Source: Rhabdophis nuchalis (taxonomy: Eukaryota > Chordata > Lepidosauria > Squamata > Natricidae). From it: 64,000 nt of DNA. A model generated the notes under the pieces. The model ran no database searches. It was not told the DNA's origin and saw nothing but the letters and a program-made list of their open reading frames with translations. Within the stretch, counting starts at the first letter, position 1. The number at the start of each line of letters is the position of its first letter. The DNA is taken from positions 243,744,167 to 243,808,166 of the forward strand of contig CM077643.1 of the NCBI GenBank assembly GCA_039707465.1, given 5' to 3'. This document shows, in pieces, positions 23,101 to 33,599 of the stretch. A program made the translations under genes and the position numbers.

Positions 23101-26100
23101 ATTCCAACCTCTATTACTCCCAATTACTGTGGTCACATATATTAGCCACATACTACTGGGCTACAGCTTTCTCACCCTTCCTCTAAAAAAATCCATAGAA
23201 ACAATTCAAGAAATGAAAAGTAACAATGAGCCCTATCTTCTGGGACTGCTATGAATAAGTTAAATACTTCAGTCAACTTTCAGAAACCTCAGTTTGTCAA
23301 TTGCATCAAAGTTCTCCAGATTAAACCAGGTGAAACCAGGTTAGTCACACTGGTTACCATAATAGAAGAACCTAGATTAGCAAATTCCCCTATATCAAAA
23401 CTCAAGAATGTTGTCAAAGGTACCTTTCATCTCTCTTGGGTCAGGAATGTCTTCCTTTGAACCACTTTCTTCCTCCTTTCCTTCCTGATCAATGAGCTAC
23501 TGGGATGGGAAAAATCATTCTTGCAAGTGATTTGAAATAGTTGGTTGAGAAATTAGGCCACTTCAAAATAGAGGCAGCTATACCGATATATGGATCATGC
23601 TTTGTGAGAGTTCTCTTGTTTATGGCATCATTTCCCCTTTTGTCCACTATGCTTAATCCTCATTTCCCTACACAATAGATAAGAGCCGAGCTTGGATCGG
23701 TGATGACTGAGTCAGAGAGAACATGTAGCTCTATGGGAATTACCAGAGGATTTATACTTACAGTCCTAGTGCTAAGCCTTTATTAACAATTTCAAACAGA
23801 GAAATAGGTGATTCATTTCCTGGCAGAGAAGTAATGTTTAAATTTTGTATGTTGGGCTGCTGAGAAGAAAAGGAGCAGAACTACCACTAATTTAAAAAAA
23901 CAAACCCTGGCAATTAGAGACCACAACTACTTCATAATCGTGGAACATTGAATAAATAAGACAATTTACCTCAGAAATGACACCAATATGGTTTTCAATG
24001 GCTTACCCCAGAAGCTTTCTCTCACAGAGAAAGTAGAAGGTCCAGTAATAAGCAGCTACCTATTCAACTGCCAGAATTATTGCCATGGTGAGACTGCCTT
24101 GTGCCCTTCCTCCCTGAAAAGGAATTTCTAATAATGCCAAGCAACAGCCCACATCCTTCCAATTTTGAATTCATTCATGTATAGCTTGAAGAGTGTCCAA
24201 ATTAGCTCCAATACACAATTTGTATTGGTGGGCAATGGAACCTGGAATATATGGTACTGTGTAGGAGTTTGGTTGCAGAACCCTAGCACAGAATGCCACA
24301 ATATCCTTATATCGCGCTGTCATAATCTGGCACTCTACAGATATGTTGGTCTGTGAATCTTGGCAGTTGTAATCCCAACACATTTTGCAAGATACCATGT
24401 GTGATCTCCACAATAATCTTGTTTAAGTTTCATCTATTTATTATGTGAAGAGATTCAAAATGGCTGCTGGTTCATTTCTTTCTAAGACAGTGTAAAGGCT
24501 ACATTGAAAAAAACCTGATCTGTGTTGCATGTCACAAAGTAGACACGATCATCACATTTCTTTGGATATTTGCTATAATCAATTGCAAAAGAGAGAGGTA
24601 TTTTCCCAGTTGGTTGAGCAAACCACTTGTATCTCACAAGAGCACCTTGGCATGTTTCTGTAAGTGACTGGATACTCCTTTTTTTTCTTGCTGAGGTTTG
24701 CACCATAAAGTCTGGTAGAAAATCAAAGTGGTTTGCCATGCCTTGCCCAAGGCAACCTGGAACACTAATCTGGATCTGAAGCCAATGCTCACACATTCAA
24801 ATTTCTGCATTATTTAAATTTACTTGATTTGCCTCATCATCATACAAAATGTGTCTCCTAGAATGGGGAATATTTAAAAAAAACATTTAGATAAAACAAG
24901 AGAAGATGTATAAATTGAAATGAGGCAAAGGACACAAATTAGATGGTGATGAGATCTGGGTTGCAACGATCTGGACAATTATTAGATGGCAGGGGAAAAA
25001 ATACAGGTAGTCCTTGACTTACAACAGTTCATTTAGTGGTCATTCGAGGTTATAACAGCACTGCAAAGTGTCATGATGTTTTTCACGGGGCTAAACTAAT
25101 TTAACAAATGTTTCACTTAGCAACATAAATTTTTGACACAATTGTGACCATAAGTCTGTATTTTTCTTTGCAGCTATCTTGTAGTCTTGTGGAGTTTTGC
25201 AGTTCACATCTGGTGCCTCTACTTTAGAAGTCATAGAAAAAAAATTGTACAAGAAAATGTCTTTCTTTTTAAAGGCAAGTTTTCAATGGCACGGCACAGC
25301 ACCATCTACAGAACTGCATACATAGGAGAGCTTGTATATAGAATATACAGTTTATCTAGATGTTTTAAAAATTAGTAAGCTATTCATTCCTTTACTAGAT
25401 ATAGGAACATACAATACAATCCTTTCCCTTTGTCCTTTCATCCATATAGCACACTATTAAGGCAAAAATTTTACCATATTTAGCAGGAATCCTAGCCTGC
25501 ATATCTAGCTCAGCACTGTTGCAAGCTTATTTGCAAAAGTTGATGGATTATGCTTTTGTATTATACTCTATAGTTTCCAGAAAGAATATGTATCCAAAAA
25601 GACCCTGAAATCCTTCAGTTTCAAATGAGACATTTTGGAAAAGTAATACAAACCAACATTCCTTTGGATTAGTACACATTCTTTTGCCCATGGTGCGGAA
25701 TTCACTTGGTTGGAAGAGCTAAATTCAAAACAGTATTTGTTTGTGCCACTCTCGAACAATGTGCAACTGAGTTCTATCTGATGGTCCTCTGGATTCAGGA
25801 TGCTTTCATATAGCTTTGACACCATTCGACCCAAAGGGTTATACTTAAACACAGCAATGCGTCCAGCAGAAGACGCGCATGGAGGAGAAATAACAGAAGC
25901 CACAACCGATGACTCACATTGCACTTCTTCTGATATGGCTAGCTTGTATCCAAATTTGCGCACAAGATCTATAGGTCCCAATGAAGCGATGATTGAGCCC
26001 GTCTCTGCTGATTTCAGTAATGTAGTGATGTATGCTTCTGGGCTAATCACATGGCAGTCCAATTTCACCCACTGTGACTCAAAGAGAGAAAGGCTTTTCT

Positions 26101-28006
26101 TTGTTCTCAGGCCCAGTGTCTCATTTGAGATCAATGTCCCTAGTTCGTATAGGTTGCTGGTTAAAATTACATCCAGAGAAATCACTGTTTTATTGATGGG
26201 ACATAAATATTTGTTAGTAAACAGCCCGAGCTGAAGGGAATTCCCATGATCACCTGGTGTCCTCCTCAAATCAAAGTCAAATATAGGCCATTCCACATTG
26301 AGTAGAAGACTTTCTCCATTCTGTTGGGAATTAAGCCCTCCGATGTCTTCAGAAGCCAGCTTCAACCAGTAATTCCCAGCATTCTTAAAATAGGAACACT
26401 CAAAACCAACCATACCTTGACGCTGGTCTTCTGGAAGCTGTTTTTTGGCAACAATTTGGTTGCTGCTAGCCTCCATGAGTAGAACAGAAGTGTTTTTCAG
26501 TGTGTCATTAGCATCATAATAATTCTGAAAACTAACAGATACTGTAACATTGCTTAAAGCTATATGAGTCTGTTGGTCCAAGAGAAGTTTGATTGCTCCG
26601 AGAACTGGAGGGGGAAAGGAATTTGATAGCGTAATTAATGACAAGAGCATGAAGAACTTACATGTGTTTTAGGAAATTTAATCAAGTATATAGCATTCCA
26701 GCTAAGGCATGATAATTCTCAACATCCATGAAAACTATGGGAAAGGATGCTAGAATTCTCTCTAAAGGTTGCTGCTAGCTACCTTAATCTATGTAACACG
26801 TGGCGCACAACCTATTATCTGCTTAATTTACAATCCCAATTTAATTTAACCGGGGTTGGACTAGAAGACCTCGAAGGTCCCTCCCAACTCTGTTATACTG
26901 TTTTAATCTCAATTTAATGTAATTTAATACCAATGTTCTTATGCAGAACAGGTGAAAGATTCAAAAAGCCTAATTCTGTTTTTTTTCAAAACAGTAATTC
27001 TGTCCAAAATGTGTGCATATGTACAATTGCGGAGTTATACAACAATTCAGATGCAGTAATGAACTTGCATTTAGAATGTACTAGGTCTATTAATTCTCTC
27101 ATTCTTAGCTGTTTTTAATAAAAGTAAGTACATCTCTTAACCACAAGCAAGAAACACACACTGTCTCCACTCCTCCCTCCTAAATCTTCCCTCCCTTACC
27201 ATTCTTGCAAACAAATAATTTTAAAGTGGCTACATTATACAATGTAACAGAGAGCAACTACATTGGCCAAACCTATCTTCACTACTTTTGATTCCGTCCC
27301 ATACTGGATTTCAATTTTTTAGAAAGAACATGTGTTTTTCTAGAAAGTTACACATTTGAAACCATTAACTAGCTAAAATTAAAGCTACTAGCTCAAGCTT
27401 TAAATAGTTCCCTTGATATTTGCCAAAGAAAAAACTTTAAACTGTTTTGTGCTGTATATACCAAGGTAAGAGACCTTATCTTCTGCTTGGTTCAACTCAA
27501 TTGTGGCCGATGTTGTTGCTGTTAAATCTAAAATTCATAAAGAAACATGATTTTGGATCTATGACATTGCCTGCTTCCTCACCATCCAAAACCGCCATTG
27601 AAGGAGGGTTCCTTTTTACAGAAAGTTCACCCTTCATATATGGAGGGCAGAGAAAACAGAGAGGACAACAGGCTAGTCTGCTTGCCCCAGCCTTCCTCCA
27701 GATGTGCAGAGTTATAGGAAAGGAGAATAACTCAAGTCACCTACTGTAGTTCTTCCAATTTAGTGCTTTTTAATAGACATCAAGGAATGATGGGATTTTC
27801 CAGTCCATCCGTCTGGATATGACATTTAAAATAATAATAATAATAATCTTTATTGTCATTGTACTAAAATTACAATGAAATTGGTTAATGAAATGAATGA
27901 AAATGACAATAGTGATGTAATTTCCATCTAATGTTTCCACATACTCACCAGAGTCACAGAGCACAACTAGAAGTAGGTTTGGGAAAATGTTCAACCTCTG
28001 TTTCAT
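17162..28006 (-). CDS. THSD1: THSD1, thrombospondin type-1 domain-containing protein 1, complete coding region, 4 coding exons, 850 aa
   Basis: A single-pass membrane protein of endothelial and blood-forming cells that supports focal adhesions (family knowledge). Exons on the minus strand are 28006-27949, 26604-25654, 21147-20980 and 18537-17162; every intron is GT-AG and phase 1. They join to 2553 bp, 850 aa, against 852 aa in human. Order: signal peptide 1-19, ectodomain about 20-336 with several Cys, a TSP1 repeat about 337-392 (WSTWQAWSSCSATCGGG), membrane helix about 415-437, then a long cytoplasmic tail. The tail holds conserved blocks such as AQKIIPPIYSYRLAQQQLK, KFRIKSPFPEQP and FRRTASFHE, and ends in NLVI. 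VPS36 lies upstream in the same orientation, as in human. A CpG island at 30.1-31.1 kb is the likely promoter. Confidence 0.97.
19566..19796. repeat. Inverted repeat with 37-nt loop inside hAT copy 1
   Basis: Arms 19566-19663 and 19701-19796 are reverse complements with a few mismatches and small indels: for example CTCTTCCTCCACCCTCGTCG against CGACGAGGGTGGAGGAAGAG. The loop is 19664-19700. A third, direct copy of part of the left arm starts at 19353. Confidence 0.88.
20130..20190. repeat. GAAA microsatellite
   Basis: GAAA units ending at the AACTTATGACCACAGTTGAG boundary, the reverse complement of the CTTT tract at the same boundary in other copies. Confidence 0.9.
20533..20664. mobile_element. 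hAT MITE, 132 bp (GGGGTGTCAAACT family)
   Basis: TGGGGGTGTCAAACTGGC and AGTTTGACACCCAAG termini; flanks CTCTAGAT (20525-20532) and CTTTAGAT (20665-20672) match 7 of 8. In THSD1 intron 3. Confidence 0.75.
20980..21147 (-). CDS. THSD1: THSD1 coding exon 3 (thrombospondin type-1 repeat)
   Basis: 168 bp, acceptor TTCTCCTAG, donor GTCCCA|GTATGT. One complete TSP1 repeat with WSTWQAW (C-mannosylation-type motif), CSATCGGGIRERFREC and CPG...CSLEEC, giving the six expected cysteines. Confidence 0.96.
21308..21702. mobile_element. Tc1/mariner (Tigger-like) MITE (CAGGTAGTCCTTGACTTAC family)
   Basis: Opens TA|CAGGCAGTCCTTGACTTACG and closes GTAAGTCGAGGGCTACC near a TA. Interior TTCACTTAACAACTG and GCAAAGTCAATGGGG motifs recur in five other copies. 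Confidence 0.8.
21735..21785 (-). mobile_element. CR1 extreme 3' end
   Basis: GTTGGAAGGGACCTTGCAGG and TCTAGTCCAACTCCCTGC, about 50 bp. Confidence 0.65.
21790..24480. other. THSD1 intron 2 DNA without a recognised feature
   Basis: AT-rich intronic sequence. No exon or nameable repeat found. Confidence 0.35.
24482..24796 (-). other. Unidentified open frame of 104 codons in THSD1 intron 2
   Basis: The frame has protein-like composition: CLGQGMANHFDFLPDFMVQT, ARKKRS (a dibasic cluster), LVRYKWFAQPTGKIPLSF, and spaced cysteines ending VYFVTCNTDQ. A stop directly precedes its ATG. TTGGCTTCAG before ATCCAG could be an acceptor and GATCAG|GTTTTT a weak donor. Used that way it would be phase 0, which does not fit the phase-1 THSD1 junction, so a cassette exon is unlikely. 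It may be a retrocopy, a transposon fragment or chance. I do not recognise the family. Confidence 0.3.
25004..25158. mobile_element. Tigger-like MITE, internally deleted (155 bp)
   Basis: TA|CAGGTAGTCCTTGACTTAC at the left and GACCATAAGTCTG|TA at the right, with TTCACTTAGCAACATAAATT inside. Confidence 0.75.
25654..26604 (-). CDS. THSD1: THSD1 coding exon 2 (ectodomain)
   Basis: 951 bp, from CCCCCTCCAG|TTCTCG to AATGTTG|GTTTGT. It starts VLGAIKLLLDQQTHIALSN and ends YCFEFS...CVLIQRNV, aligning with the human ectodomain throughout. Conserved segments include VEWPIFDFDL and GPIDLVRKFGYKL. Exon limits are fixed by phase 1 on both sides. Confidence 0.95.
26850..26905 (+). mobile_element. CR1 extreme 3' end
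   Basis: GGTTGGACTAGAAGACCTCG and CCTCCCAACTCTGTTATACT, in THSD1 intron 1. Confidence 0.65.
27824..27905 (-). repeat. AAT repeat and dispersed-element 3' tail
   Basis: AATAATAATAATAATCTTTA followed by TTGTCATTGTACTAAAATTA; the inverse of the TGACAATAAAGTTA tail seen at 63667. Family not identified. Confidence 0.4.
27949..28006 (-). CDS. THSD1: THSD1 coding exon 1 (signal peptide)
   Basis: Encodes MKQRLNIFPNLLLVVLCDS, very close to the human start (…NLLLVVLCDY). It ends ACTCTG|GTGAGT in phase 1. An in-frame ATG seven codons upstream (28027) exists; the inner ATG is preferred because it gives the family's usual N-terminus and has A at -3. Confidence 0.93.
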
Positions 28007-28653
28007 CCTGATTTGGTGATCTCCCAACTCCTTTTATTCTTCATGTCCTATTCCAGCCCAAAACAAACTTCAGTTCTTACACATTTCTCTGAAATCAAAA
28101 GCCATGGAAATACAAATCAAAATACGAAGCCTATTAGTTCTTGGAGGACTTGCAGTCCTAATTCTTAGATTTCCAAGATATCACCTTCCCTTGAAATTGT
28201 ATTTTCAATCTAATGTCCATCATCTTTGTCCAGTATCGTCTGTGGTCTCAGTGGCTGGAGCATCAGCCTCCACCATGGAGCTATCATTGAGACTTTTATG
28301 CAAATAAGAAACTAAGAACTGCAAAGAAGACCTCTGGGAACCAGACATTTGGAACTGGTGCTTCTCTATACTTAATTAAGTTGTGCAAAAGCTAACTAAA
28401 TGAATTCAGGATCTCAGCAACAATACACCTGAATATGTAGGTTGGGCTAGCCTGGACTAGATGCAGATTGCGTATCCTGGACTAGATATAGATTGTGCTT
28501 ATGATGCCATGGTGCTTTGGCATCATAAGCAATTCAAAATGCTCTTACGTTGCATGAAATGCCATTGCTTTAGAATAGAAATACACCTGCAAAAAAGTGG
28601 TTTCTTTATCCCATGAGAAGTCCCACTGTCCATAAACAATCCCTACCTCTAGC

Positions 28654-28810
28654 CAGAGGTGGGTTGCTCCCTGTTCAGCCTGGATTGGGCGAACCAATAG
28701 TAGCAGCAGCAGGAGGCTCCGCCCACCGACTCAGACATTTCTGCGCATGCACAGAAGCATCGCACCCCTCCCTCCCAAATAGTAGTAAAAAAATTGGCAA
28801 CCCACCACTG
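28654..28810. mobile_element. hAT MITE, 157 bp
   Basis: CAGAGGTGGGTTGC and GCAACCCACCACTG termini; CCTCTAGC at 28646-28653 and 28811-28818 is a perfect 8-bp duplication. Confidence 0.88.
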
Positions 28811-29347
28811 CCTCTAGCAGACTGGACCTTGCCAGTGTATTTAACCAAAGGTTCTGTGTCACTGTAAAATTGTTAAATATATGCATGTACAATGCAATTC
28901 CACTTCAGGATACAAAGCTGAGCTAGGCCCTTTAACATACTTTCAGTACTGACAATAACATATTACTCCCTATATTTATGACAATCCTTTAAAGTTATTT
29001 TAACTTTTTATGATCCGTTTATTTTCCCAATGCAGACTTGTTCCCGTCTTGATTCTTTCTAATGTTTTCTGCTATTAGCCTGGGGGATCTGGCTTTCAAT
29101 TACATACTTCATTAGTTTTTACAGAAATTACTGGGTCAGAAATTCAGTGAAAGAAGAAGAGAGAGAAAAAGTGGAGAGAGTATTAGATCAATCAATGAAA
29201 CACTAAGAGAAATCCAAAAATCATGTTGGGACAAGAAATAATGAGTTCATGTTCAACTGCACATGGCCAGATTTTACTGAACCGATCAACTCCAGAGCAG
29301 AAACAGATTGGTGCACAAAAGAATCACAAACCTTTTTAAAAACTATA

Positions 29348-29740
29348 CAAGTAGTCTTCAATTTACAACAGTTCATTTAGGGACCGTTCAAAGTTACAAC
29401 GGCAGTGAAAAAAGTGACATGACCATTTTTCAAAGTTGCCACTTGTGCAGCATCCCCACAATCACGTGATCAAAATTCAGATGCTTCATGATGGATTCAT
29501 ATTTATGACCATTGCTGTGTCCCAGGGTCATGCGATCACTTTTCTCCACATTCTGACAAGCAAAGTCAATGGGTAGTCAGATTTACTTAACAACCGGTTT
29601 AGCAAGTTATCAACTGCAATGATTGACTCAACAATTGTGGCGAGAAAAGTCGTAAAATGGGGCAAAACTCAGTTAACAAAGGTCTCACTTAACAACATAA
29701 ATTTTGGGCTCAATTGTAGTTGTAAATCAAAGACTACCTG
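29348..29740. mobile_element. Tigger-like MITE, 393 bp
   Basis: CAAGTAGTCTTCAATTTACA to AATCAAAGACTACCTG, flanked by TA on both sides. Full-length copy of the family. Confidence 0.82.
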
Positions 29741-29871
29741 TACTTTTGAATAAGCATGAACAAAAAAAATGTTCTATGTGTGCCAGCATCCTTGAATTCA
29801 TTTTACAAAGAAAAAGCAGCATCTACACAGTTTTCAAAAATAAAGAAGTCTTTATTGCAAGCAACATAGTC

Positions 29872-30015
29872 CAGGTGGTCCTCAACCTATGACTACAGTG
29901 GATCCTAAGATTTCTGTTGCTAAGTGAGGCAGCTGTTAAGTGAATTTTGCTTCATTTTCTTGTCAAGTGAATCACTACAGTTGCCCCGTTGTGGTGGTAA
30001 ATCGAAGACTACCTG
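29872..30015. mobile_element. Tigger-like MITE, short deleted copy
   Basis: CAGGTGGTCCTCAACCTATG to AATCGAAGACTACCTG. The flanking TA is lost. Confidence 0.7.
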
Positions 30016-30109
30016 CATTCCCAAAGCAACTCAGCTAGTAAGACAAATAACCCCCCACCGTCCCACACATATATAGTGCATTTTCCTTCTTCGCCGACCA
30101 ATAACTTAA

Positions 30110-30526
30110 GTGCCTACCTACTGCTTCAAAAACGCGCTGGGCAACTGCGGGACAAGAGGAGTAACGGAGGAAAAGAGGCGAAGGAGGGCGGGCGCCGTAA
30201 CCTCGGCTGCGCGTCCTAGCAGCGCAAGCGATCCAGTCCGAACTTGATCCTCGAAGGGGATCTCTCCAGTTTGCTCAGGGAAAGGAGCTCTTCCGCGGGG
30301 CGTCAGGTGAAGACGTTGAGGAGCAAAAGCCGCAGGGACGCTATCAGCTGGCCTCGCCGCCGACCTCTCGCCCGTTTCTCCCCGCGTTGGGGGCTCATGT
30401 CTGGAATGGGAACACCGCGGAGACTTCCCCTCCTTGACTACCGGAGGAGACGCGCCCGAGCTGGAAAGAGAGAGAGAGATGCGCCTCTCTGGCCTCGGGC
30501 GTGGCGCAAAAAGAAAGAGAGAGAGA

Positions 30527-30573
<47 letters not shown>

Positions 30574-31100
30574 GGGAAGCGGACAGGCTGGCTGGCTGGC
30601 CCGCCCCACTGGAAAGCGCTGGCGCAGCCGCCGGTCGAGAAAGAAGCGCGTCCCGCCGCCTCTCACCGCGCCCTTCTGCGGGAAAAGCCCCCCCCCCCTC
30701 GCCCTACCCTGCTCAGAATTGCGGGATTAGTTTGTGAGGCGGGGCAGGACTCCTCCCCCCCCCCCCCGACCAGCGCGTTACGGAGAGCGCGCAACGGCGC
30801 CCACAAATTTTGCCCGTGGTTTAAAAACACGCGGTCCGTCTCGTGGGAACCCACAGAATGGGGTTTATCGCCGCGTTCTCGGCGAGGTGAGAGAATCCCC
30901 TGCAAGTGCCTTGCGCTCGCCTCGTTTCCCTGAAAATCGCCGCGCGCCTCTTAGGCGGGAAAGAAGAGCGGTGGGAGAGCCCGGAGGTTCCGCGCGCTGC
31001 GGGCGGAATGCTTTGAGACAGGTGGAGGTTTGGCACGGAAGGTGGAGAAGAGATTTTGGGTGGGTTCTCCCCCTCCCCCGTGTAGTTTTCAAGGATTTTT
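30110..31100 (-). promoter_or_regulatory. THSD1: CpG-rich island, probable THSD1 promoter and non-coding first exon
   Basis: About 1 kb of CpG-rich sequence 2.1 kb upstream of the THSD1 start codon, containing short GT, GA and C runs. Human THSD1 also begins with a non-coding exon. On the minus strand CAGTAG|GTAGGC near 30115 could be its donor, with AAATCAG just before the ATG as a possible acceptor. Long ORFs here have no family resemblance. Confidence 0.5.
30516..30572. repeat. GT and GA microsatellites in the THSD1 CpG island
   Basis: GAGAGAGAGTGTGTGTGTGT then GAGAGA units; they generate spurious glutamate/arginine frames. Confidence 0.85.
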
Positions 31101-31364
31101 GTTTTTAAGTGGGTGCCTCGATTACCGTTGGAAAGTGCGAGGGACGTATTTATCTGTGAGGAAGCCTGGCGGGCAAAAACGTTTTTGCTGGGGAAAGCTA
31201 CAGGTTCGCTGTCCGGACACTGACTTTTTCCTTTAAGCTAGAAACAGGATGCGCGCATTTCCTTATTTCTGCACAGAAACACACACCAGTGATCACGTTC
31301 ACTTCCTTAAGCTAAGCCTGATAGTAGCCAGCAAGATTTCTCCATTGGATCTGGGCTTTTGACA

Positions 31365-31366
<2 letters not shown>

Positions 31367-31421
<55 letters not shown>

Positions 31422-31600
31422 TTTAATTTGTAGACCGCTTCCTCTCCCCTAGGGGACTCGGAGCGGTGCACAGGGAAATTTAAAAAAAACCAATAAATAT
31501 ACATAATAATTTAGTTAAAAGGCAAATTAAATACATTTATCCCTGCGCTAAAATCCCCCAATTTAAAATTACTAAAATCCCCTAGCCCATAAAAATTGAC
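31367..31600 (-). mobile_element. L2 LINE 3' end with AAT microsatellite tail
   Basis: AATAATAAT tract (31367-31421), then TTGTAGACCGCTTCCTCTCC, GGGACTCGGAGCGGTGCACA and ATTAAATACATTTATCCCTG, the reverse complement of the L2 3' UTR. Confidence 0.75.
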
Positions 31601-31609
31601 CGGAGGAAT

Positions 31610-32200
31610 GATGGTTTGTTAATTAATTCTAATTGAAGGACCATTCAGTTGATCTGAAAAGGGTGAAATATTAAATAAACTATTGTAAAGGGCTGAATAA
31701 TGCTTGCAAGAGCCTGTTCAGCTGGAAAAGGTTATAAGCTAGACTGGAGGAAATGGGCCCTGCCATTTGTGGCTAGAGTTGCCAGAGATTGATAATTTTT
31801 TCAGGAATGAAGGCTAGCACTCCCTGTGATAAATGAACAGATCTATTGAAAATTTGTCACAAATGATGAATGAAATAGATATGAGACCTGGAGAGACATT
31901 CCTTTACAGACCATAATGGGGACAGGCAATTCAGTCATTAAGCATAGCAGTTACTAAGTGAAACCACAACTGTGCTTATGATCTTCCTTCAGTTATCCTT
32001 TGCTGAAGTATACAGATCTGCAAAGATCATAAATGCAAGGGCTGATTATAAAAGCTATTGTTGCTACCAATTTAAGATGCTTTCAAGATGGGATTAGTCA
32101 AATTAATGTAGGTTGAGACAAACAATGACTCCTACTTATAATAGCTGTGTTTATCTGATGGGCAACATGAACAGGAGGTACTAGTGGTTTCTGCCCTTTG
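31610..32200. other. Intergenic DNA without a recognised feature
   Basis: Nothing nameable between the L2 fragments, although GTCATTAAGCATAGCAGTTA at about 31935 hints at a very old Tigger-like copy. Confidence 0.3.
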
Positions 32201-32207
32201 TGTAAAG

Positions 32208-32420
32208 CATTTATTTATTTTATTTTATTCAATTTATATCCCGCCCTTCTCCGAGAGGACCCAGACATCTGTTTAGTCGTTCTAAAATAGGTTACAGGAG
32301 TTTATAGATCTGTAACCTCAAGGGTCTTAGTCACCAGGACCCTCCTAGTATTAAAATTTGCCACCATTTTAATACATTTGCACCAACCCACCAAATTACA
32401 TTTGTACAAGGAAAATGCTT
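32208..32420 (-). mobile_element. L2 LINE 3' end fragment
   Basis: TTTATTTATTTTATTTTATT then TTTATATCCCGCCCTTCTCC and GAGAGGACCCAG. Right limit approximate. Confidence 0.6.
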
Positions 32421-32429
32421 ACATAGGGA

Positions 32430-33074
32430 TACACCAGCAAAATGACGACCCTGGGCTGGGGGTGGGGAATTTTTGTTCTTTTATTCCCCCCATAGTTGTT
32501 TTATGAACTGAACTTTGTGGGTTCAGTTGAACAAGGATAAATAATTCTGCTCAATTAGCCATACGTCAAGAGTGTTGCAATGGAATTTTCATGTCCCTTA
32601 CCGCCCAGATTGAGATGACAAAATTGCACCAGCTGAGAGGAGTTTAGTTAATTTCACTCCACAGCAGCCTTGAAGTAGCAGCCAAGGACAATATATGCAG
32701 TAGGTGATGAGATTCCCAGCAGTAAGGAAGGTCACCTATGCCATCTTCTTCCTGAGGTGGTTCTTGGTGCTCTCTGAGCTTGTTTCCTTGCAGTTTAAAT
32801 TCTGTCTTGCCTGTCTGTGTGGGTGGAGGCAGTTTTAGAGATTCTTTGGTTGGGCTGTTTACTGATGGCTCTTTGGCAGTTTCTTCTCCCTATTATATTT
32901 TCAGAGCGGGAAGTGGGTTTACTTTTCACTGCACTTTTATTGGGAAATTTAAAAAGGGACATTCTCAATTTTCTAACGATCAGAACAATGTTTAAGCACT
33001 ATTTTTTAACTTATTTAACAGAGTGTACAAAAAGAATCACAAAAATGCTGTCTCAACAAAAGGATATATAACTG
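32430..33074. other. Intergenic DNA without a recognised feature
   Basis: No exon or repeat recognised; short frames only. Confidence 0.3.
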
Positions 33075-33082
33075 GTACCCTT

Positions 33083-33375
33083 CAGAGTGGTATTCAGCAG
33101 ATTCCGACCAGTTCTGGAGAACCAGTAGCGGAAAATTTGAGTAGTTTGGAGAATTGGCAAATATCACCTCTGACTGGCCCCGCCCCCATCTATTCTCTGC
33201 CTCCCGAGGCCTAGCTAATCAGGAGAGAATGGGAATTTTGCAATAAGCTTCCCCTGGAGTGGGGAGGGAATGGAGATTTTACAGTATCTTTCCCCTGCCA
33301 CGCCCATCAGTCACACCACACCCTCTAAGCCACGCCTACAGAACCCGTAGTAAAAAAATTTGAATCCTACCACTG
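33083..33375. mobile_element. hAT element, 293 bp
   Basis: CAGAGTGGTATTCAGCAG and TTTGAATCCTACCACTG termini; flanks GTACCCTT (33075-33082) and GCACCCTT (33376-33383) match 7 of 8. Interior has GCCACGCCCATCAGTCAC. Confidence 0.82.
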
Positions 33376-33599
33376 GCACCCTTCCTTCAAAGTAATCACA
33401 CAAGGAAACAGGGTGGTCTACTTCTTTACATATTTTCTTGAAAAGAAAAATGTCAAGAACAAAGGCACTGATTCTGTTTGCAAATTAAGACATGAACAAT
33501 TAACAAACAATGTATTTTTCCAAATGAGCCCACCCAGCTAAATTTTATTCAGAAGGCTCCCTGACAAGCACAACTCTTACAATATAAACACTGGTTGCT

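Noticed and set aside
24482..24796. Extra cassette exon of THSD1
   Set aside because: The only splice-like acceptor gives phase 0, while THSD1 exons 2 and 3 join in phase 1, and the human protein passes directly from exon 2 to the TSP1 repeat.
27770..28027. Upstream start (MGDHQIR) for THSD1
   Set aside because: The inner ATG at 28006 gives a signal peptide matching the mammalian N-terminus; the longer form would put charged residues before it.
30118..31108. Several frames of 75-229 codons in the CpG island
   Set aside because: Both strands and many frames are open because stop codons are rare in GC-rich DNA; no domain or splice structure supports them.
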